Source: JASJHI01 sp965371355
Lineage (GTDB): Bacteria; Actinomycetota; Acidimicrobiia; Acidimicrobiales; Ilumatobacteraceae
Reading direction: 5' to 3'
Length of the DNA: 14,370 nt
NCBI GenBank assembly: GCA_965371355.1
Contig: CBDUYD010000072.1
Coordinates: forward strand, 1 to 14,370
Shown here: positions 1 through 9,077 of the stretch, in pieces
Position numbering within the stretch: position 1 is the first letter of the stretch
Layout of the letters: each line of letters begins with the position of its first letter
Translations under genes and position numbers: made by a program
Notes under the pieces: model-generated
Seen by the model: only the letters and a program-made list of their open reading frames with translations
The model's database searches: none
What the model was told of the DNA's origin: nothing

Positions 1-896
1 ACGGAGGAGTCGACCCAAGCGCAGCGGAGGGCGGCGACGACCATCGAGACGGCGACGACCATCAGGAGGGCCCGCACGAATCCGGCCCGCTGATCCTCGT
101 ACCGATAGTGATCCTCGCGTTCTTCGCGCTCACCGCCGGCCTGCTCAACGCGACGCCACTCGGTGAGGACTTCGAGCGCGTGAAGACCTACGTCGAGCCG
201 CGCCCGGTGGCTGTACAGATCGACGAACTCGACGCGTCCGGGCCCGGCGAGATGGTCGTCCAGGTCACCTCTTCATTCGCCGACGTCACAGCCCAGGGTG
301 AAGAGGGCGAAGAGGGCGAGGAGGGTGCGCACGACACGGGCTGCGGCTTCGATGCCCCCGAGGCGGGCACGGTCTGCTTCTTCCCGAGCGTCTCGCACGC
401 CGAACCGACGTTCCCCAAGATCATGCTGTCGCTCGGCGTCGTCGCGGCCGGATACGCCGGCGCGATCGCGTTCTGCGTGATGTTCTACGGCCGCCGCGAC
501 AAGCGCCTGGTCGGTCTCACCTCCCGCTCCCGTACCTTGCGGGGGGGCTACCTGTTCCTCAAGAACAAGTACTACCTCGACGATCTCTACGAGAACGCCT
601 TCGTCCACCCGATCGCCTATCCGATCGCCAATGCCGTGAACTGGTTCAACCAGAACGTCCTCGACGCGATCGTCAACGGCGTCGGACGCAGCACCCGCAA
701 GACCGGCGATTGGGTCTACGACAACATCGACCAACGCGTCATCGACCGAGCGGTCGACGCCACGGGCGTCGTCGCCAACGAAGCCGGCGAAGACCTACAA
801 CCATTGCAGTCCGGCAAGGTCAACCAGTACGGCGCGCTGCTCTTCGGCGCAGCCGCGGTCGGCGCCATCCTCCTCGTCATCATCAACGTCAATTGA
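1..896 (+). CDS. nuoL: NADH-quinone oxidoreductase subunit L, C-terminal part (5' end outside window)
   Basis: The frame is open from base 3 to TGA at 894-896, giving 297 C-terminal residues; the start lies upstream. NuoL is the distal antiporter-like membrane subunit of complex I and carries the long lateral helix. The fragment has a hydrophobic segment (about nt 90-150), a soluble loop, another membrane segment (about nt 415-485), and the amphipathic region with YYLDDLYENAFVHP typical of the NuoL C-terminus. It ends in a last transmembrane helix after GKVNQYGALLFGAA. The assignment is supported by this C-terminal signature and by nuoM and nuoN directly downstream. Two loops are unusual: an Asp/His-rich stretch (nt 3-89) and a GEEGEEGEEG run (about nt 297-326). 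The GTG at 108 is internal, not the real start, because the frame stays open upstream. nuoM begins 41 nt later with no terminator between, so the genes are probably co-transcribed. Confidence 0.93.
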   Translation, partial: GGVDPSAAEGGDDHRDGDDHQEGPHESGPLILVPIVILAFFALTAGLLNATPLGEDFERVKTYVEPRPVAVQIDELDASGPGEMVVQVTSSFADVTAQGEEGEEGEEGAHDTGCGFDAPEAGTVCFFPSVSHAEPTFPKIMLSLGVVAAGYAGAIAFCVMFYGRRDKRLVGLTSRSRTLRGGYLFLKNKYYLDDLYENAFVHPIAYPIANAVNWFNQNVLDAIVNGVGRSTRKTGDWVYDNIDQRVIDRAVDATGVVANEAGEDLQPLQSGKVNQYGALLFGAAAVGAILLVIINVN

Positions 897-937
897 CCAC
901 AGACATCGACATCTTCCGATTGAGCTGAAAGCACATC

Positions 938-2530
938 ATGGACACTCTCACTGATCAGAACTGGCTGTTGAGCGTCGGCACATTCCTGCCGTTGCTCGGC
1001 GTGCTGGTGATGTTGTTCGTCCCCAAGAGCGAAGAGGCGACGCACAAGATCATCGGCATCGCCACGGCGGGCGCGACGTTTGCCATCGGCATCGTCACGC
1101 TCTTCCGGTTCGACTACGGGCAGAGCGAGAAGCTCCAGTTCTTCGTCGACGTCGAATGGATCCCGGTCATCAAGTCCGGGTACACGATCGGTCTCGACGG
1201 CATCAGCCTCCCGCTCTACATCCTGTCGATGGCGGTGACCTTCCTCGTGATGGTCTACTCCTGGGACAACATGCCCGAGGCCGGCGATCCGAAGTCGTTC
1301 TTCATCCTGATGCTCGTGCTGCAGACCGGGATGGCCGGCACGTTCATCGCGCAGGACCTGATCCTCTTCTTCGTCTTCTTCGAACTCGTGCTGCTGCCGA
1401 TGTTCTTCATGATCGGCGTGTGGGGTGGCGAGCAGCGAAAGTACGCGTCGCTCAAGTTCTTCCTCTACACGATGTTCGGCTCAGCGTTGATGCTCGTCGC
1501 CTTCCTCGCGCTGTTCTTCCAGACCGGTGCCGAGAGTTTCGGATTCGAGCAGCTGACCCAGGCCGGTGCGCTGATCGACAAGAACGTCCAGATCTGGATC
1601 TTCGCCGGCATGTTCATCGGGTTCGCGGTGAAGGTGCCGATGTTCCCGTTCCACACCTGGCTCCCCGACGCGCACACGCAGGCACCCACGCAGGGCTCGG
1701 TCATCCTGGCCGCGATCCTGCTGAAGCTCGGCACGTACGGATTCGTCCGCATCGCGATCCCGATGCTTCCCGAGGGGGCGAAGGCGTGGGCACCGGCGAT
1801 CGCCATCCTCGCCGTGATCGGCATCATCTACGGCGCTCTCGCCTGTCTCGCCCAGACCGACATGAAGCGGCTCATCGCGTTCTCGTCGGTCGCCCACATG
1901 GGGTTCGTGATGCTGGGCATCTCGACGCTCACCACCATCGGGATCAATGCCGCGATGTTCGGAATGGTCGCCCACGGGCTGATCACCGGAATGTTGTTCT
2001 TCATCGCCGGATCGGTGAAGCACCGCTACCACACGCTGCGGATCGACCAGCTCAGCGGCATGTTGGTCCAGATGCCGAGAATGGGCTGGATCTTCGGCTT
2101 CGCCGCGATGGCGTCGCTCGGCCTGCCCGGACTCGCCGGCTTCTGGGGTGAGTTCCCCGTGATCCTCGCCGCCTACGAGCCCGGATTCGGGCTCAGCGAG
2201 CCGCTGTTCCGCACGCTGATGGTGATCGCCGCGCTCGGCACGGTCCTCGCTGCCGCCTACCTGCTGTGGCTATACCAGCGCACGGCGATGGGTGAGCCGC
2301 CCGCCGAGTTCACCAGCGGTCAGAACGTGGCACATTCGCTCAGTGCCGCGTCGAACGAAGATGACGAAGCCAACTTCGAGATCCGCGATGTGACGCCGAT
2401 CGAGTGGGTCGCGTGGACGCCGTTCCTGGTCGGGATACTCGTGCTCGGCGTCTATCCGCAGTTGCTGTTCAAGATTCTCGATCCGGCGGTGACCGCGATG
2501 GTCGCGCGCCTGGGAGAGACGCTCGGCTGA
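938..2530 (+). CDS. nuoM: NADH-quinone oxidoreductase subunit M
   Basis: 530 aa, multi-spanning, an antiporter-like proton-pumping subunit of complex I in the cytoplasmic membrane. Visible family marks: GLDGISLPLYILS near residues 87-99; FFVFFELVLLPMFFMIG with the conserved TM5 glutamate (Glu149); FAVKVPMFPFHTWLPDAH with the TM7 lysine (Lys232); and LLKLGTYGF with the TM8 lysine (Lys263). These correspond to the charged residues that form the proton path in NuoL/M/N. Length is slightly above the usual 490-510 aa, partly because of a soluble acidic insert near the C-terminus (SNEDDEANFE). The ATG at 938 is preceded only by a weak GAAAG. Translation probably continues from nuoL 41 nt upstream. 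The stop overlaps the start of nuoN by one base (TGATG). Confidence 0.97.
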   Translation: MDTLTDQNWLLSVGTFLPLLGVLVMLFVPKSEEATHKIIGIATAGATFAIGIVTLFRFDYGQSEKLQFFVDVEWIPVIKSGYTIGLDGISLPLYILSMAVTFLVMVYSWDNMPEAGDPKSFFILMLVLQTGMAGTFIAQDLILFFVFFELVLLPMFFMIGVWGGEQRKYASLKFFLYTMFGSALMLVAFLALFFQTGAESFGFEQLTQAGALIDKNVQIWIFAGMFIGFAVKVPMFPFHTWLPDAHTQAPTQGSVILAAILLKLGTYGFVRIAIPMLPEGAKAWAPAIAILAVIGIIYGALACLAQTDMKRLIAFSSVAHMGFVMLGISTLTTIGINAAMFGMVAHGLITGMLFFIAGSVKHRYHTLRIDQLSGMLVQMPRMGWIFGFAAMASLGLPGLAGFWGEFPVILAAYEPGFGLSEPLFRTLMVIAALGTVLAAAYLLWLYQRTAMGEPPAEFTSGQNVAHSLSAASNEDDEANFEIRDVTPIEWVAWTPFLVGILVLGVYPQLLFKILDPAVTAMVARLGETLG

Positions 2531-4050
2531 TGCTCGCCTCGCTCCTCGCGCAGTCAGGCGACTGGGTCTCGCCGACGATCGACTGGCACGCCATCGCGCC
2601 CGAGATCATCTTGATCATCGGGATCAACCTGGTGCTGCTGGTCGACCTGTGGCTCGACGAGTCCAAGAAGTGGGCGATGGCCTCGATCGCCGGACTCGTC
2701 GTGCTCGCGGCGTTCATCCCCGTCGTCACCCTCGCGGTCGTCGGCGACGACTCCGCGAGATCGCTGTTCGACGGCCGGTACGTCGTCGACGGCTACGCCC
2801 TGATCCTGAAGGCGTTCTTCCTCCTGGTCGCGTACGTGGTCATCTTGCTGAGTCAGGACGAACTCGAAGAGGGCGGCTACTACCAGGGCGAGTACTACGT
2901 GTTGTTGCTGTGCAGCGTGCTCGGCATGGTGATGATGACGTCTTCACGCGACCTCGTGAGTGTCTTCGTCGCCCTCGAGTTGCTCTCGATCCCCGCGTAC
3001 ATGATGGCGGCGTGGCGCAAGCGTGACGAGAAGTCGAACGAGGCGGGCATGAAGTACTACCTGCTCGGCGTGTTCGCATCGGCGATCCTGCTGTACGGCA
3101 TGAGCCTGCTGTTCGGCACGTCCGGCTCGACGCTGCTCACCGACATCGGCGCTTCGCTCGCCGATGGCGACCTGATCGGACTCGAGGTCGTCGGCGTCGT
3201 GTTCATCATCTGCGGCTTCGGGTTCAAGGTGTCGGCGGTGCCATTCCACAGTTGGGCGCCCGACACCTACGAGGGCGCGCCCCTCCCGGTCACGGCGTTC
3301 TTGTCCGTGGCCTCGAAGGCGGCCGGATTCGTGGCCTTGATGACGATGATCTTCATCGCCTTCCGCGGCGCCGAGGGTGTGTACGAGCCCTTGATCTGGG
3401 TGCTCGCGGTGCTGACGATGACCGTCGGCAACGTTCTCGCGCTGCGCCAGACCAACGTCGTGCGGATGCTCGCGTACTCCTCGGTCAGCCAGGGTGGCTT
3501 CATGTTGATGCCGCTCGCCTATGCCGGCCACGACAGCACGTCAGGCGCGGCGCTCAATGCCGTCCTGGTGTATCTGCTCGTCTACGCCTTCATGAACCTC
3601 GGAGCTTTCGCGGTCGTGATCGCCGTGACACGCAAGACGCACAGCGCCGAGATCTCCTCGTTCGGTGGCCTGTTCTCATACGCGCCGGGGCTCGCCGTGG
3701 CGATGACGATCTTCTTCGCCTCGCTCGCCGGTATCCCGCCGCTCGGCGGCTGGTTCGCCAAGTTCAACGCCTTCAAGGCCGTCATCGACGCCGGGACCAC
3801 TTCCGCCTACGTGCTGGCGGCGATCGCCGCCGTCAACACGGTGATCGCCGCGGCCTACTACATGCGCGTACTGCGGGTCGTCTGGATGGATGACGTGCCC
3901 GACGGTGACACCACCCCGATCGTCACACCCGCCCCGATCATGGCGGCCCTCGGCATCACCGTGGTCGGCACGTTGGTCGTCGGTGTGTTCCCCGGCCTCC
4001 TCGCCAGGTTCGGCGAGATCAACGACCTCACGGGTGCACTGGGCGGTTGA
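2530..4050 (+). CDS. nuoN: NADH-quinone oxidoreductase subunit N
   Basis: 506 aa, third antiporter-like membrane subunit of complex I and usually the last gene of a nuo operon. The frame extends further upstream inside nuoM, but the start chosen is ATG 2530, which overlaps the nuoM stop (TGATG). It gives the expected N-terminus, WHAIAPEIILIIGINLVLLVD. Key residues seen: Glu150 in VFVALELLSIPAYMMAAW, Lys233 in GFGFKVSAVPFHSWAPDTYEGAP, and Lys263 in FLSVASKAAGF. The segment ASLAGIPPLGGWFAKFNAF is the conserved late-helix motif. Length matches the family. The one-base overlap indicates translational coupling with nuoM. Downstream lies a palindromic repeat region rather than an ordinary T-rich terminator. 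Confidence 0.97.
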   Translation: MLASLLAQSGDWVSPTIDWHAIAPEIILIIGINLVLLVDLWLDESKKWAMASIAGLVVLAAFIPVVTLAVVGDDSARSLFDGRYVVDGYALILKAFFLLVAYVVILLSQDELEEGGYYQGEYYVLLLCSVLGMVMMTSSRDLVSVFVALELLSIPAYMMAAWRKRDEKSNEAGMKYYLLGVFASAILLYGMSLLFGTSGSTLLTDIGASLADGDLIGLEVVGVVFIICGFGFKVSAVPFHSWAPDTYEGAPLPVTAFLSVASKAAGFVALMTMIFIAFRGAEGVYEPLIWVLAVLTMTVGNVLALRQTNVVRMLAYSSVSQGGFMLMPLAYAGHDSTSGAALNAVLVYLLVYAFMNLGAFAVVIAVTRKTHSAEISSFGGLFSYAPGLAVAMTIFFASLAGIPPLGGWFAKFNAFKAVIDAGTTSAYVLAAIAAVNTVIAAAYYMRVLRVVWMDDVPDGDTTPIVTPAPIMAALGITVVGTLVVGVFPGLLARFGEINDLTGALGG

Positions 4051-4064
4051 CCCCGCCGCCCACC

Positions 4065-4174
4065 CGTTCTCGTGAGCATGTTGCGTGCCATGCGTGCAAC
4101 ATCCTCACGAAGTCGGCGTCGGGCGGTCGTTCTCGTGAGCATTGTGCGTCCCGGCTGCGCTGAACCCGCACGAG
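4065..4174. repeat. Two tandem imperfect palindromes between nuoN and the methyltransferase gene
   Basis: The 15-mer CGTTCTCGTGAGCAT occurs at 4065-4079 and again at 4128-4142, an offset of 63 nt. In the first unit, 4070-4088 pairs with 4092-4110: a 19-position stem with one C/C mismatch and two G-T wobbles around a 3-nt loop. The second unit keeps only the outer arms (CTCGTG at 4132-4137 with CACGAG at 4169-4174) and is degenerate inside. There is no T-run, so it is not a classical intrinsic terminator. It could be a repetitive extragenic palindrome, an RNA-processing or stabilising stem at the 3' end of the nuo transcript, or a weak terminator. The 143-nt gap holds nothing else I can support. 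Confidence 0.6.
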
Positions 4175-4193
4175 GTCGCCCGGGTGAGCGTCG

Positions 4194-5243
4194 GTGACGG
4201 CCGAGATCCGCGCCGCGATCGGTGTGGAGGGTGCGATCCCGTTCGAGCGGTACATGGAGCTCGCGCTGTACGGGCGCGACGGTTTCTACATGCGCGAGGG
4301 CGGCGGCTCGGCCGGCAGGCGGGGCGACTTCATCACCTCGCCCGAGGTGGGGCCGTTGTTCGGTGCCGTGCTGGCCCGATTCATCGACGGCGAATGGAAA
4401 CGTCTGGGCCGACCGGAGCCCTTCACGGTCATCGAGGTCGGCGCCGGACCCGGCACGTTGGCCCGATCGGTCGCGCTCGCCGCTCCGGCGTGCGCGACGG
4501 CGATGCGCTACGTGGCGATCGAGGTGTCGCCGGCCCAGCGGCGGCGCCATCCCGAGGTGGTCATCTCGTTCGCTTCGCTGCACGATGCGATAGACGAAGC
4601 GGCGACCGACGGGGTTCCGCTCGACGGGGTCGTCATCGCCAACGAACTGCTCGACAATCTGCCGTTCCGGCTCGCCGTGTTCGACGACGGGTGGCGCGAG
4701 GCGTTCGTCGGTCGCGACCCGAGCGGACGCTACGTCGAGGTGCTCCCGGTTCCGATCGAGCCGGTCCCCGACATGCTCCACGTCCGCGCCGCGCTCGGCG
4801 CACGCGTGCCCTTGATCGACCGAGCGGCAGCGTGGGTGGAAGACGCGAGGAGCCTGTTGCGCTCGGGTTCTGTCGTCGCCATCGACTACGGCGTGGCCCA
4901 CACGGCCGAGCTCGCGGCGCGGCCCTGGCGCGATTGGCTGCGGACGTATCGCGACCACGAGCGTGGTCGGCACTACCTCGCCGAGCCCGGCTCGCAGGAC
5001 ATCACCACCGACGTTCCATTCGATCAGCTACCCGAGCCCGATGCGGTGCGCACGCAGGCACAGTTCCTGCAACGGTGGGGGATCGAGGAGTTGGTCGCCG
5101 AGGGGAAGCGGATCTGGGCCGAACAGGCCGCCCGCCCGGGCCTCGAGGCGATGCGGATGCGCAGCCGCGTGAGCGAATCCGAAGCGCTGCTCGATCCCGC
5201 CGGGCTCGGCGCCTTCCTCGTCACCGAGTGGCGCGCCGGCTGA
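4194..5243 (+). CDS. SAM-dependent methyltransferase, MidA/NDUFAF7 family (COG1565)
   Basis: 349 aa. A class I methyltransferase-like protein of the family whose eukaryotic member NDUFAF7 (MidA) dimethylates an arginine of the complex I 49-kDa subunit and is needed for complex I assembly. Seen in the sequence: N-terminal FERYMELALYGRDGFY (substrate/family motif); GDFITSPEVGPLFG at residues 44-57 (family signature); VIEVGAGPGT at 79-88 (SAM-binding motif I); VIANELLDNLPF from 147 (second family signature); VVAIDYG further on. Length is typical. The GTG start at 4194 is forced: an in-frame TGA lies at 4185-4187, and the next ATG (4254) would remove the N-terminal motif. No Shine-Dalgarno is visible. 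It follows nuoN by 143 nt on the same strand, which fits a role in complex I biogenesis, but bacterial substrates are not established and the link is inference. Confidence 0.88.
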   Translation: MTAEIRAAIGVEGAIPFERYMELALYGRDGFYMREGGGSAGRRGDFITSPEVGPLFGAVLARFIDGEWKRLGRPEPFTVIEVGAGPGTLARSVALAAPACATAMRYVAIEVSPAQRRRHPEVVISFASLHDAIDEAATDGVPLDGVVIANELLDNLPFRLAVFDDGWREAFVGRDPSGRYVEVLPVPIEPVPDMLHVRAALGARVPLIDRAAAWVEDARSLLRSGSVVAIDYGVAHTAELAARPWRDWLRTYRDHERGRHYLAEPGSQDITTDVPFDQLPEPDAVRTQAQFLQRWGIEELVAEGKRIWAEQAARPGLEAMRMRSRVSESEALLDPAGLGAFLVTEWRAG

Positions 5244-5289
5244 GCCGAACGGGAATTCGCCGGATACTGGTTCGCCGGATGGTAAGGGG

Positions 5290-5760
5290 TTACGAGCTGG
5301 CGTGTGTACTCTCGAACGCGTCGATCACGAGGTCCCAGCCGGTGTCGTACCCGGTGCGCGTCGAGCGGGCGAGTTCGTCGCCGAGCTCCTCCCACGCACG
5401 GTGCTCGAGGTCGATCCGTGTGCCACCGTCGTTCAGTTCGGTGAAGCGCACGTCGACGATCGTGGCCGCGACCGGATCGGGGTTCGGGTGCCAGGCGAGC
5501 GCGAATCGGTGCGGAGGATCCCAGGCGATGACGTCGGCCCATTCGTACTCGGTGCCATCGGTGGTGACCTCGACGACGCGTCCGCCGATCCTCCCCTCGA
5601 ACCGCACGTCGACCGCGTCGACGCCACCGCACGAGTGCGTCTCCAACGGCCACCAGGTTGCCATCGACTCGGTGAAGAGCTCGAACGTCCGGCCCTTCCC
5701 GAGCGCTACGCGACGCTGCTTGCCAACGGGCTCGATCGTGCTCGTGGACAGTCTCATCAT
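5290..5760 (-). CDS. SRPBCC / AHSA1-type domain protein
   Basis: 156 aa, soluble, in the START/Bet v1-like helix-grip family (COG3832, often annotated activator of Hsp90 ATPase homologue 1-like). The motif FELFTESMATWWPLETH and the alternating strands ending in GYDTGWDLVIDAF are characteristic. Members form a hydrophobic ligand pocket; the ligand is not predictable here. The start is ATG at 5760 or the adjacent ATG at 5757. A Shine-Dalgarno-like AGGAG sits a few bases upstream, with better spacing for 5757. The first ATG overlaps the TGA of the upstream arsR-type gene (ATGATGA), so the two are coupled. ArsR plus AHSA1 pairs are common in Actinobacteria and Proteobacteria. The stop is TAA at 5290-5292, and the gene converges with the methyltransferase gene 46 nt away. 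Confidence 0.85.
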   Translation of the reverse strand: MMRLSTSTIEPVGKQRRVALGKGRTFELFTESMATWWPLETHSCGGVDAVDVRFEGRIGGRVVEVTTDGTEYEWADVIAWDPPHRFALAWHPNPDPVAATIVDVRFTELNDGGTRIDLEHRAWEELGDELARSTRTGYDTGWDLVIDAFESTHASS

Positions 5761-6104
5761 GATGCTCCTGTGGCTGTGTCTCGTTCGGGGCGGTTGTCGT
5801 CGTCGGCCTCTCGCTCGGCTGCGTCGACGAAGGCATCGAGCGCTTCGTCCCACAGCGTGTCGGCCCAGGCGCGGATGACGCCGACGCCCTCGGGATCGGT
5901 GCGGTAGATCCGTCGCGTGCCCGACCTGGTCGCGTCGACGAGGCGTGCACCGAGGAGCACGCTCAGATGCTGGGAGACCGCCGGCTGCGAGATCGGCATC
6001 CGGTCGGTGAGCTCGCGGACCGACGACGGACGTGCTCGGACGAGGTCGAAGATCGTTCGCCGCGTCGGATCGGCGAGAGCGTGGAGCTGCGCGCCGATGT
6101 CCAT
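5757..6104 (-). CDS. ArsR/SmtB-family winged-helix transcriptional repressor
   Basis: 115 aa. The opening LHALADPTRRTIFDLV, the recognition helix region ISQPAVSQHLSVLLGARLV and the wing RSGTRRIYRTDPEGV are standard for ArsR-type winged helix-turn-helix dimers. There is no ELCVCDL-type cysteine metal site, so it belongs with the non-metal ArsR regulators found beside AHSA1 proteins, and its signal is unknown. It is first in a two-gene minus-strand unit. Its promoter carries two ATAAG-N6-CTTAT palindromes, so it very probably represses itself and the downstream gene. The start is ATG 6104: there is no Shine-Dalgarno, but a -10 box ends 6 nt before it, as expected for a leaderless message. The Asp/Glu-rich tail (EREADDDNRPERD) is probably disordered. 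Confidence 0.92.
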   Translation of the reverse strand: MDIGAQLHALADPTRRTIFDLVRARPSSVRELTDRMPISQPAVSQHLSVLLGARLVDATRSGTRRIYRTDPEGVGVIRAWADTLWDEALDAFVDAAEREADDDNRPERDTATGAS

Positions 6105-6110
6105 GAGATG

Positions 6111-6139
6111 AGAATAAGGGATCGCTTATGATAAGTCAA
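6111..6139 (-). promoter_or_regulatory. Leaderless promoter of the arsR-AHSA1 unit
   Basis: On the minus strand, TTGACT (complement of 6134-6139) and TATTCT (complement of 6111-6116) are separated by exactly 17 nt, a near-consensus housekeeping sigma promoter. The -10 box ends 6 nt before the ATG at 6104, which puts the expected transcription start on or next to the A of the start codon. With no ribosome binding site present, this predicts a leaderless mRNA. Confidence 0.75.
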
Positions 6140-6146
6140 GGCTTAT
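6114..6146. promoter_or_regulatory. Two tandem ArsR operators, ATAAG-N6-CTTAT
   Basis: Copy 1 is ATAAGGGATCGCTTAT at 6114-6129 and copy 2 is ATAAGTCAAGGCTTAT at 6131-6146, with centres 17 nt apart. Each is an inverted repeat with 5-nt arms. The inner arms also form CTTAT-G-ATAAG (6125-6135). Copy 1 covers the -10 box and copy 2 the -35 box of the arsR promoter, so a bound dimer would block RNA polymerase. The arm sequence resembles known ArsR-family half-sites (ATA/TTA-rich inverted repeats). The AT-rich 33-nt block stands out in a GC-rich region. Regulation of acs, starting 86 nt to the right, is possible but not shown. Confidence 0.75.
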
Positions 6147-6231
6147 GGACAGAGCTCATCCGATTCGTCATCCGATGTGTCCGACCGCATCGGCGGCTCG
6201 TGCGGCCGGCGCGTGATCTACGATCGGTGCC

Positions 6232-8187
<1,956 letters not shown>

Positions 8188-8194
8188 CGCCCTG

Positions 8195-8231
8195 TCGATC
8201 GGCCTGGCTTGCGGTGAGGCCGAACGATCGA
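8195..8231. terminator. Candidate hairpin between convergent acs and YajQ-family genes
   Basis: TCGATC plus GGCCT (8195-8205) pairs with AGGCC (8217-8221) and GATCGA (8226-8231), leaving a 4-nt bulge and an 11-nt loop. It begins 7 nt after the acs stop. Its right end stops 1 nt before the YajQ gene's stop codon at 8233-8235. The position suits a bidirectional terminator for both genes. There is no T-run on either side, so the mode of action is uncertain. Confidence 0.4.
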
Positions 8232-8232
8232 T

Positions 8233-8721
8233 TCAGTCGCGAAAGTTGTTGAACTGGAGCGGGATCCCGAGCTCTTCGGCCTTCAACATCGCGATCAGGT
8301 CCTGGAGGGCGTCGCGCTTCTTGGCGTTGACCCTGATCGAGTCGCCCTGATTCGAACTCGACACGCCCTTCGCGCCCTTCTCCTTGATCAGCTTGTTGAT
8401 CTGCTTCGCCTTGTCGGAGGAGATGCCGACAGCGATCGTGGCCACCTGCCGTACCGAGTCGTGCGAGGCCTCCTGCACGTCGCCGTACTCGACGCCCTTG
8501 AGCGAGACGCCGCGCTTGACGAGCTTCTCCTCGAGCACGGTGCGTAGCGCCTTGAGACGGTCGTCGCTGACCGTCGACATCGTCAGGACCATCTCGTTCT
8601 GCTCGATCGTCGAGTTGGTGTTCTTGAAGTCGAACCGGTTCGAGACCTCGCGCTGTGCCTGATCGACCGCATTGCGCACCTCTTGCGCGTCGACCTCGGA
8701 GACCACGTCGAAACTTGCCAT
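8233..8721 (-). CDS. YajQ-family nucleotide-binding protein (UPF0234)
   Basis: 162 aa, the usual family length. The start SFDVVSEVDAQEVRNAVDQA, then REVSNRFDFKNT, GVEYGDVQEAS, and the end GIPLQFNNFRD are diagnostic of YajQ. Members have two tandem ferredoxin-like/RNP folds. E. coli YajQ binds nucleotides/nucleic acid, and the Xanthomonas homologue binds cyclic di-GMP; which ligand applies here is unknown. The start ATG 8721 is chosen by homology of the N-terminus. The frame stays open further upstream, antisense through the tRNA-Tyr gene, but that extension is spurious. Upstream reads GGTACCCTGGACACATG: no good Shine-Dalgarno, but TACCCT ends 6 nt before the ATG, suggesting a leaderless message. 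The gene is divergent from tRNA-Tyr. Confidence 0.93.
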   Translation of the reverse strand: MASFDVVSEVDAQEVRNAVDQAQREVSNRFDFKNTNSTIEQNEMVLTMSTVSDDRLKALRTVLEEKLVKRGVSLKGVEYGDVQEASHDSVRQVATIAVGISSDKAKQINKLIKEKGAKGVSSSNQGDSIRVNAKKRDALQDLIAMLKAEELGIPLQFNNFRD

Positions 8722-8843
8722 GTGTCCAGGGTACCGGCCCATGATCGGCTGGTGCGGGGCGACGTTGGTGACGGTACGCTCATCGGGCCCTGCCCGCCGT
8801 TGCGACGGTCGGTGGGGACCACAACCGAATAATCGAAGCACCG

Positions 8844-8925
<82 letters not shown>

Positions 8926-8926
8926 C

Positions 8927-8944
8927 CGCGATCGAGAGATCGTG
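8927..8944 (+). terminator. Small hairpin directly after tRNA-Tyr
   Basis: C8927-C8933 pairs with G8938-G8944 (7 bp including one G-T) around a GAGA tetraloop of the GNRA class. It begins 1 nt after the discriminator base. It may end the tRNA transcript or guide 3' processing. No T-run follows, so a terminator call is tentative. The rest of 8945-9064 holds nothing I recognise. Confidence 0.35.
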
Positions 8945-9077
8945 AAACTGCTGCGATACCATGCAGCCGAGCGACACGGCCCAGGCCGTGAGAGCCCAAC
9001 CCGATGACGACTCCATCCGAGCGGCACAGACCGCGTGCGGGTGGGGTCGTCTTCGTTTTCGCCCTACGGTGCCCGGT

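Noticed and set aside
2404..2529. Upstream extension of nuoN inside nuoM
   Set aside because: The 42 extra residues are Arg/Asp-rich and not membrane-like. ATG 2530 at the TGATG overlap gives the normal NuoN N-terminus.
4142..5878. Plus-strand open frame of 578 codons across the methyltransferase and AHSA1 genes
   Set aside because: Arg-rich low-information translation covering two genes on opposite strands; a GC-rich shadow.
8800..8835. TTGCGA and TAATCG as a tRNA-Tyr promoter
   Set aside because: The spacing (24 nt) is too long for a sigma-70-type promoter; no convincing alternative was seen.
8961..9077. Longer start (ATG 8961) for the small hypothetical protein
   Set aside because: The added 39 residues have no conserved pattern. 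ATG 9078 has a TANNNT box 7 nt upstream and begins right at the conserved-looking segment.
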